Source: an uncultured Pseudomonas sp.
Lineage (GTDB): Bacteria; Pseudomonadota; Gammaproteobacteria; Pseudomonadales; Pseudomonadaceae
Direction of reading: 5' to 3'
DNA: 6,157 nucleotides
NCBI GenBank assembly: GCA_946886875.1
Contig: CAMPJN010000241.1
Coordinates: 1-6,157, forward strand
This document shows positions 1 through 6,157 of the stretch, piece after piece; the stretch's first letter is position 1, and each line of letters starts with the position of its first letter. The position numbers were made by a program, and so were the translations under genes. The notes under the pieces are model-generated. The model did not search any database, was not told where the DNA came from, and saw nothing but the letters and a program-made list of their open reading frames with translations.

Positions 1-111
1 TCGCTCTACCGCATGCACCAGATCGCCCTGTACGGCGTGGTGCGCACCCTGCTGCTGATGCTCGGCGGACGCATCGGCCGCAGCACCGAGCCGCGGCTCA
101 AGCTGCACTAG
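1..111 (+). CDS. C-terminal end of an unidentified protein (5' end outside the window)
   Basis: The first frame is open from base 1 and ends with TAG at 109-111, giving the last 36 residues of a protein. The segment has a short hydrophobic helix-like stretch ([15 protein letters not shown]) followed by a basic, polar tail ending RLKLH, so it could be a membrane-associated C-terminus. I do not recognise the family. The reading frame is supported by high-G+C codon use with G or C in most third positions and by a terminator about 120 bases downstream in the correct orientation. The start and the rest of the gene lie to the left of the window. Confidence 0.6.
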   Translation, partial: SLYRMHQIALYGVVRTLLLMLGGRIGRSTEPRLKLH

Positions 112-132
112 GGCAAAGCGACTGACGAACGC

Positions 133-183
133 AGCGTAATCCGGAAAACCGACCCGGATTGCGCTGGCGCTTATTCGGATTAC
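133..183. repeat. Intergenic palindromic element with three copies of a GTAATCCG-type arm
   Basis: AGCGTAATCCGG (133-144) pairs with CCGGATTGCGCT (154-165) across a 9-base loop: twelve base pairs with a single G-T wobble. A further arm, CGGATTAC (176-183), is the perfect complement of GTAATCCG (136-143), so two mutually exclusive hairpins can form. There is no T-run after either, so this is not a classical terminator. It resembles the palindromic intergenic repeats common in pseudomonads, but membership of a repeat family cannot be shown from one copy. It might stabilise the 3' end of the upstream mRNA. Confidence 0.5.
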
Positions 184-231
184 CCCCGCCAGCTGAATAG
201 CGACGGCAACAGCAGCCATATCGCAGACAAT

Positions 232-258
232 AAAAAACCCGCTCTAGGCGGGTTTTTT
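232..258. terminator. Bidirectional intrinsic terminator between the upstream gene and the tRNA operon
   Basis: The CCCGC/GCGGG stem (238-242 with 248-252) has a 5-base loop and is flanked by A6 (232-237) and T6 (253-258). The A- and T-runs can extend the pairing to 11 bp, and each strand ends in a U-tract. On the plus strand it would stop the gene ending at 111. On the minus strand it lies 21 bases past the CCA end of tRNA-Lys and would end the tRNA operon. Confidence 0.9.
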
Positions 259-279
259 ATCATTCAAGCGAACTTGAAA

Positions 280-355
280 TGGTGGGTCGTGTGGGATTCG
301 AACCTACGACCAATTGGTTAAAAGCCAACTGCTCTACCAACTGAGCTAACGACCC
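280..355 (-). tRNA. tRNA-Lys (anticodon UUU)
   Basis: The reverse complement folds as a 76-base cloverleaf. The acceptor GGGTCGT pairs with ACGACCC, the D arm reads AGCTCAGTTGGTAGAGC, and the anticodon loop is CTTTTAA with anticodon TTT. The T arm contains the GTTCGAATC signature, the discriminator is A, and CCA is encoded in the DNA (280-282). It decodes AAA and AAG. It is the last gene of the three-tRNA operon, 5 bases after tRNA-Pro and 21 bases before the terminator. Confidence 0.97.
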
Positions 356-360
356 GAAAA

Positions 361-437
361 TGGTCGGGGTAGGGGGATTCGAACTCCCGACATCCTGCTC
401 CCAAAGCAGGCGCGCTACCGGACTGCGCTATACCCCG
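361..437 (-). tRNA. tRNA-Pro (anticodon UGG)
   Basis: The reverse complement folds as a 77-base cloverleaf. The acceptor CGGGGTA pairs with TACCCCG, including the C1-G72 pair typical of bacterial tRNA-Pro. The CCTGC/GCAGG anticodon stem holds loop TTTGGGA with anticodon TGG. The T loop has TTCGAAT, the discriminator is A, and CCA is encoded (361-363). The U34 anticodon can read all or most CCN codons when suitably modified. It is the middle gene of the operon, 10 bases from tRNA-Asn and 5 from tRNA-Lys, so the three must be cut from one precursor. Confidence 0.97.
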
Positions 438-447
438 ATTAGAAGAT

Positions 448-523
448 TGGCTCCGCGACCAGGACTCGAACCTGGGACCCAATGATTAACAGTCATTTGC
501 TCTACCGACTGAGCTATCGCGGA
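448..523 (-). tRNA. tRNA-Asn (anticodon GUU)
   Basis: The reverse complement folds as a 76-base cloverleaf. The acceptor TCCGCGA pairs with TCGCGGA, the D arm reads AGCTCAGTCGGTAGAGC, and the anticodon loop is CTGTTAA with anticodon GTT. The T arm contains GTTCGAGTC, the discriminator is G as usual for tRNA-Asn, and CCA is encoded (448-450). It decodes AAC and AAU. It is the first gene of the operon, about 60 bases downstream of the predicted transcription start. Confidence 0.97.
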
Positions 524-590
524 ACTACGTGCTTCTAAAATCTCATCTACCGGCTTTGGCCTGAACCGTTTCCCGTATCTGAGGCGCGCC

Positions 591-618
591 ATTTTACGGT
601 TCCACGGCGCCCTGTCAA
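591..618 (-). promoter_or_regulatory. Strong sigma-70 promoter of the tRNA operon
   Basis: On the minus strand a perfect -35 TTGACA (618-613) is separated by 16 bases from -10 TAAAAT (596-591). The base run just after the -10, GGCGCGCC (590-583), is entirely G+C. Such a discriminator is characteristic of stable-RNA promoters under stringent (ppGpp/DksA) control. A/T-rich sequence upstream of the -35 (about 622-636) could act as an UP element. The start should fall near 580-584, giving a leader of about 60 bases before tRNA-Asn. The regulation is inferred from promoter architecture only. Confidence 0.85.
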
Positions 619-646
619 CCCCTTAAATTGCTTTTGTGACAATGCT

Positions 647-674
647 TTGCAGGCGCATGGGTGCCTGCTATACC
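647..674 (+). promoter_or_regulatory. Putative extended -10 promoter of the DUF1631-PilZ operon
   Basis: TATACC at 669-674 is preceded by TGC (666-668), which makes an extended -10 element. A poor -35 match, TTGCAG (647-652), lies 16 bases upstream. The start would fall near 681, leaving about 50 bases of leader before the ATG at 734. It diverges from the tRNA promoter, with predicted starts roughly 100 bp apart. A weak -35 with an extended -10 is compatible with modest or regulated expression. This is a motif-based guess. Confidence 0.4.
649..668. promoter_or_regulatory. 20-bp dyad lying between the putative -35 and -10 boxes
   Basis: GCAGGCGC (649-656) and GTGCCTGC (661-668) form an 8-bp inverted repeat with one G-T mismatch around the 4-base centre ATGG. 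The dyad overlaps the 3' half of the putative -35 and stops exactly where the -10 begins. That placement would suit an operator bound by a dimeric regulator. It could also be a chance feature of G+C-rich DNA. Confidence 0.3.
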
Positions 675-723
675 TTGCTAAGGATGGCGACCACCGCAGG
701 GCACGCCAACACCAGGTCTCAGC

Positions 724-728
724 AGGAA
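724..728 (+). promoter_or_regulatory. Shine-Dalgarno site deciding the DUF1631 start
   Basis: AGGAA at 724-728 sits 5 bases upstream of the ATG at 734. The longer in-frame alternative ATG at 647 has no comparable site and overlaps the putative promoter. The site therefore favours 734 as the start. Confidence 0.7.
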
Positions 729-733
729 CATCC

Positions 734-3088
734 ATGAGCAGCCGGGACACACCAAAAGACCACACCAACCCCACCAGCACGCTGGCCAGCCGTGGTATTC
801 AGCCACGCTTCAGCGATCTGGCGCAAAGCTGCCGCAAGCTGGGCATGAACCGCCTGGCCGAGAATCTCAACGGAGTCTTCGGCCAAGTCGACGACACCCT
901 GTTCGAATGCGCGGAAAAAGCCGAGAACAATCAACTGCAGACGCTGTTCTTCGACAGCATGCGCGAAATACGCCGACAGCGCCCACAGATCGAACGCAGC
1001 TATCACCAGAAAATCGCGCAAAATTTTTCCGACTTCCTCGAAGGCAAACTCAAACCAGCACCGCCAGCCAGCGAGCTCGATGCCGAGCACCTGACCCTGG
1101 TGCAGAACGAGGAATACGAAGAAAGCCTGCAAGTCACCAATATGGTCAGCCGGGTCAAAGCCCGCTGCGCGCAGCCCTTGTTCGCCCTGGACCAGCGCCT
1201 GGCCGTGCTCAACAGCGGACAAAAGCTTGGCGAGGACAATAACCCGTTCGGCCCGCAGGCTATCGCCCTGGCGTTTCGCGCGGCTTTGGCGCCCTGCCCC
1301 ATCGCCCTACGGATCAAAATCGTTCTCTATACCTTGTTCGACCTGCATGTGATGCGCGACCTGGATAGCCTGTACAGCGCATTGAACCAGCGCTTGATCG
1401 ATGCTGGCGTGTTACCCAACCTCAAATACAGCCCCCGCCACACGCCCGCCCCCGCAAGCGCCGACAAACCAGCAGATCCGGCCGACATAACGCATGCCCC
1501 GCGCGGCGCGACGGCCAGCAGCCACAAGCCGGAGGCCACGACCGGCAGCACCGAACAGTATTCGGCAAGCCAGCCCACACTCAACCTCGATGGCGCCCCA
1601 CCCAGCGATCCAGGCGAACTGCTTCGCGGCCTGGCGGGCCTGCTAAGCGAACACCGGCAGCGTGATATAGACGCGCCCTTGCTCGGTGACACCCGCAGCA
1701 TCGCCAGTTTTACTCCACGCAATGCCACGCGAACCTACAGCGCCAGCGAATTGCTGGATGCGTTGAATCGCATGCAGCAGCAATCGGCCAACGAATTGGC
1801 GCAACGCCTGCATCGCCCGCAGCGGGTCGACGGTTTGAAAGCCGACCTGCAACAACAGCTGCAAGCCCATGCCCAACACGCCGAACCGCATAAGCTGTCC
1901 GATCAGGAAGCCGACGTCGTCGACCTGGTGGGCATGTTGTTCGACTTTATTCTGGACGACGACAACCTCCCGGACAGCTGCAAAACCACGCTCTCGCACC
2001 TGCACACTCCCTACTTGAAGGTCGCCCTGCAAGACAAGGCCTTGTTCACCCAGCACCACCACCCGGCTCGACGCTTGCTCAATGCTCTGGCGCAGGCAGG
2101 CGTGCTCTATGGCGGCGAAGGCGACGAGCGCGGCTTGTTGGCGAAAATGCGCTGGGTGGTTGAGCGGGTGATCCAGGACTTCAATGGTGAGCTGCAGCTG
2201 TTCGAAAACCTGCTGGATGAGTTCAATGAATTCGCCGCCACCCTCAAGCACAAGGTCGAGTTGCGCGAGCGTCGAGCAGTAGAGGCAGCCAAGGGTCGCG
2301 ACAAGCTCCTGGGCGCCCGACAACAAGCGGTGGAAGTCATTGCCCACTGCCTGAAGGAACGCGAACCGCCGAATATCATTCGCAATTTTCTCGAGCTGAC
2401 CTGGGCCGATGTACTGGTATTCATACTCCTGCGCCACGGCGAACAGAGCAGCGAGTGGCAACGCGCCTGCGTGGTCGCCGAGCAACTGGCCTGGAGCGGC
2501 ACGCCGCTGGACGAAGCCGGACGCATGCGCCTGCAGGAGTTGCGGGTGCAGCTACTGGAGGATCTGCGCCAGGGCTTGCAATTGCTAGGCGGCTATCATG
2601 AGGATGGTATTCGCCGCTTACTGCAGGACCTGGTCGCCTGCCAGCATGCCGTACAAGCCAAGCAGCCGCAGCTGGCCGCCAAACTCAAGCCGAGCCTGCC
2701 GCAGAGCCCGCTCGGCGCGATGCTCGGCGAAGATGCCGCGCTGGCGAAACAACCTATAAAAATTTCCAGCCTGTCCCAGGAGGCCCAGCAACACGCCAAG
2801 GCGCTGGCGCATATCGAATTCGGCACCTGGTTCGAGTTCACCACGGGCAAGCAAAACCAGGCGCTGAAACTCTCCTGGTTCAGCCCCACCACGCACAACT
2901 ATATGTTTGTCGACAACAGCGGCCAGCGCGTGGCGATCAAGCCCATCGGCCAATTGGCCAGCGAAATGGCGCAAGGCCTGGCACGCATCATTCCGGCAGA
3001 GCAAAGCAGCCCACTGATGGATCGCGCCCTATCCACCATCTACCGTGTGCTGCAGCGCCTCACCGGGCGTAGCAGCGAAACGAACTAG
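734..3088 (+). CDS. DUF1631-family protein, function unknown
   Basis: This 784-residue, predominantly helical and apparently soluble protein shows no signal peptide or transmembrane segment. I recognise it as DUF1631 from three conserved stretches: FDFILDDDNLPD...HPARRLLNALAQAG (about 403-456), a W-x2-VL-x4-LRHG-x4-SW block (W557 to W575), and a C-terminal block with LSWFSP (713-718) and MFVDNSG (724-730). The N-terminal helical region (1 to about 230) is followed by a Pro/Ala/Thr/Ser-rich, probably disordered linker (about 234-295). Residues around 489-540 are highly charged and could form a long helix. The C-terminal segment (about 690-760) alternates hydrophobic and polar residues like a small beta-barrel and may be a degenerate PilZ-like fold; that is inference. 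The start at 734 rests on the AGGAA site; an in-frame ATG at 647 would add 29 residues without family-like sequence. It is the first gene of an operon with a PilZ protein, suggesting a c-di-GMP-linked role. No catalytic motif was seen. Confidence 0.9.
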   Translation: MSSRDTPKDHTNPTSTLASRGIQPRFSDLAQSCRKLGMNRLAENLNGVFGQVDDTLFECAEKAENNQLQTLFFDSMREIRRQRPQIERSYHQKIAQNFSDFLEGKLKPAPPASELDAEHLTLVQNEEYEESLQVTNMVSRVKARCAQPLFALDQRLAVLNSGQKLGEDNNPFGPQAIALAFRAALAPCPIALRIKIVLYTLFDLHVMRDLDSLYSALNQRLIDAGVLPNLKYSPRHTPAPASADKPADPADITHAPRGATASSHKPEATTGSTEQYSASQPTLNLDGAPPSDPGELLRGLAGLLSEHRQRDIDAPLLGDTRSIASFTPRNATRTYSASELLDALNRMQQQSANELAQRLHRPQRVDGLKADLQQQLQAHAQHAEPHKLSDQEADVVDLVGMLFDFILDDDNLPDSCKTTLSHLHTPYLKVALQDKALFTQHHHPARRLLNALAQAGVLYGGEGDERGLLAKMRWVVERVIQDFNGELQLFENLLDEFNEFAATLKHKVELRERRAVEAAKGRDKLLGARQQAVEVIAHCLKEREPPNIIRNFLELTWADVLVFILLRHGEQSSEWQRACVVAEQLAWSGTPLDEAGRMRLQELRVQLLEDLRQGLQLLGGYHEDGIRRLLQDLVACQHAVQAKQPQLAAKLKPSLPQSPLGAMLGEDAALAKQPIKISSLSQEAQQHAKALAHIEFGTWFEFTTGKQNQALKLSWFSPTTHNYMFVDNSGQRVAIKPIGQLASEMAQGLARIIPAEQSSPLMDRALSTIYRVLQRLTGRSSETN

Positions 3089-3091
3089 GAG
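3087..3091 (+). promoter_or_regulatory. Shine-Dalgarno site of the PilZ gene, overlapping the upstream stop codon
   Basis: AGGAG (3087-3091) shares its first two bases with the TAG stop of the DUF1631 gene (3086-3088) and lies 5 bases before the ATG at 3097. Ribosomes ending DUF1631 synthesis are thus positioned on the next ribosome-binding site. This favours translational coupling and tells against a separate promoter. Confidence 0.85.
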
Positions 3092-3096
3092 CCGCA

Positions 3097-3429
3097 ATGG
3101 ACGATCGCCGTCGCCACAACCGCCAGCACACCGAACTGCACCTGGAAGTCTTCGAGCTGCATAGCGGCGAGCGCCTGGGCCGCGTGGTGGACCTTTCCGA
3201 CGATGGCTTCATGCTGTTCGGCAACAGGCCGCAGCAGGCCGACTCGGTATTGGAGTGCCGCCTGGTCAGCGAGCATGCGATCGAGGGCGTCAGCGAGGTC
3301 AAACTCGGCGTCGATTGCCTATGGAGCAGGCCAGGTGCGGACGGCGAACATTGCTGGGCAGGCTTTCATATCATCGATCTGGCGGAAGACCAGGCCGCGG
3401 CGTTGCAGGTGCTGCTCGAGCACCTATAA
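3097..3429 (+). CDS. Single-domain PilZ protein, predicted c-di-GMP receptor
   Basis: This 110-residue protein consists of one PilZ domain and nothing else. The two parts of the c-di-GMP-binding signature are present: RxxxR at R5-R9 (RRHNR) near the N-terminus, and DxSxxG at D32-G37 (DLSDDG), separated by 22 residues as in ligand-binding members. The barrel ends with the usual GF-hydrophobic strand (GFHIIDL, 89-95), followed by a C-terminal helix (about 96-110). There is no signal peptide or membrane segment, so it should be cytosolic. PilZ proteins of this size have no output domain and act by binding a partner when c-di-GMP changes. Its gene starts 8 bases after the DUF1631 stop, making that protein the obvious candidate partner. 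The intact motif makes binding likely but does not prove it. It should not be equated with pilZ of type IV pili, whose product lacks the canonical binding residues. Confidence 0.92.
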   Translation: MDDRRRHNRQHTELHLEVFELHSGERLGRVVDLSDDGFMLFGNRPQQADSVLECRLVSEHAIEGVSEVKLGVDCLWSRPGADGEHCWAGFHIIDLAEDQAAALQVLLEHL

Positions 3430-3481
3430 ACCAGGCTTTTGAGTCGGACACCCGCTGCGCAGAAAGCAGGTAGATGGGATA

Positions 3482-3504
3482 AACCGACCAGCACTTGGTG
3501 GGTT
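3482..3504. repeat. Imperfect hairpin in the spacer after the PilZ gene
   Basis: AACCGACCA (3482-3490) and TGGTGGGTT (3496-3504) form a 9-bp inverted repeat with one mismatch around a 5-base loop. No T-run follows, so it is a poor terminator. A 12-bp perfect palindrome, CTGCGCGCGCAG, lies further on at 3538-3549. Apart from these and the terminator, the 3430-3574 spacer shows no coding potential, promoter or RNA gene that I can support. Confidence 0.35.
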
Positions 3505-3574
3505 ACGTGGTGCCAACTCCATCATTGCCGGTAAACCCTGCGCGCGCAGTTAACCTCCAAAAGCCGCTTGCAAC

Positions 3575-3616
3575 AAAAAAACACCCCGGTCAGCGCATGC
3601 CGTACCGGGGTGTTTT
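3575..3616. terminator. Strong bidirectional terminator between convergent PilZ gene and clpB
   Basis: AAAACACCCCGGT (3578-3590) pairs perfectly over 13 bp with ACCGGGGTGTTTT (3604-3616) around a 13-base loop. On the minus strand the hairpin is followed by T7 (complement of A-run 3575-3581), giving clpB an efficient terminator 11 bases past its stop. On the plus strand it ends in TTTT and would also stop the DUF1631-PilZ transcript. Confidence 0.93.
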
Positions 3617-3626
3617 AGCTACGGCC

Positions 3627-6157
<2,531 letters not shown>

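Noticed and set aside
280..523. The tRNA cluster as an integration site with an adjacent mobile island.
   Set aside because: No integrase, duplicated tRNA 3' end or composition shift is seen on either side within the window, and the neighbours look like core genes.
647..733. A 29-residue N-terminal extension of the DUF1631 protein from an ATG at 647.
   Set aside because: It overlaps the putative promoter and dyad and lacks a Shine-Dalgarno site. The ATG at 734 has AGGAA at good spacing.
1643..2485. A 280-codon antisense open frame, with shorter ones at 719-1222 and 2107-2526, inside the DUF1631 gene.
   Set aside because: These are by-products of third-position G+C bias in the sense gene. 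They have no recognisable domain and no ribosome-binding context, and the sense frame carries clear family motifs.
734..3088. Thymidine phosphorylase, a name I recall being attached to some DUF1631 entries.
   Set aside because: No phosphorylase signature or glycine-rich phosphate-binding motif is visible. The recognisable conserved blocks are those of DUF1631.
3482..3504. The hairpin after the PilZ gene as its own terminator.
   Set aside because: No T-run follows on either strand, and a much better bidirectional terminator lies at 3575-3616.

Overview
The window looks like an ordinary chromosomal segment of a Pseudomonas-type gammaproteobacterium. Three things suggest this: high-G+C coding DNA, tRNA genes that encode their own CCA ends, and a ClpB protein that reads as a close Pseudomonas-type homologue with motif positions matching E. 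coli ClpB numbering. The species cannot be fixed from the sequence alone.

Layout. Positions 1-111 hold the last 36 codons of an unidentified plus-strand gene. It is followed by a palindromic intergenic element (133-183) and a symmetrical, probably bidirectional terminator (232-258). On the minus strand lies a three-gene tRNA operon transcribed Asn(GUU), Pro(UGG), Lys(UUU). It has a near-consensus sigma-70 promoter at 591-618 and ends at the shared terminator. Diverging from it, a weaker extended -10 promoter (about 647-674) precedes a two-gene plus-strand operon: a 784-residue DUF1631-family protein (734-3088) and, 8 bases downstream, a 110-residue single-domain PilZ protein (3097-3429) with an intact c-di-GMP-binding signature. 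A 143-base spacer and a strong 13-bp bidirectional terminator (stem 3578-3616) separate this operon from the convergent minus-strand clpB. clpB fills the rest of the window and lacks only about the first 12 codons, which lie beyond the right edge.

How the genes relate. The tRNA operon and clpB are housekeeping: translation supply and rescue of aggregated protein. The DUF1631-PilZ pair is the least understood part. The two are very probably co-transcribed and may be translationally coupled, which points to a joint role under c-di-GMP control, but no molecular function can be read from DUF1631. I found no mobile element, CRISPR array, defence system or prophage trace. The best leads for novelty are the DUF1631-PilZ pair with its PilZ-like C-terminal segment, and the dyad filling the spacer of its putative promoter.
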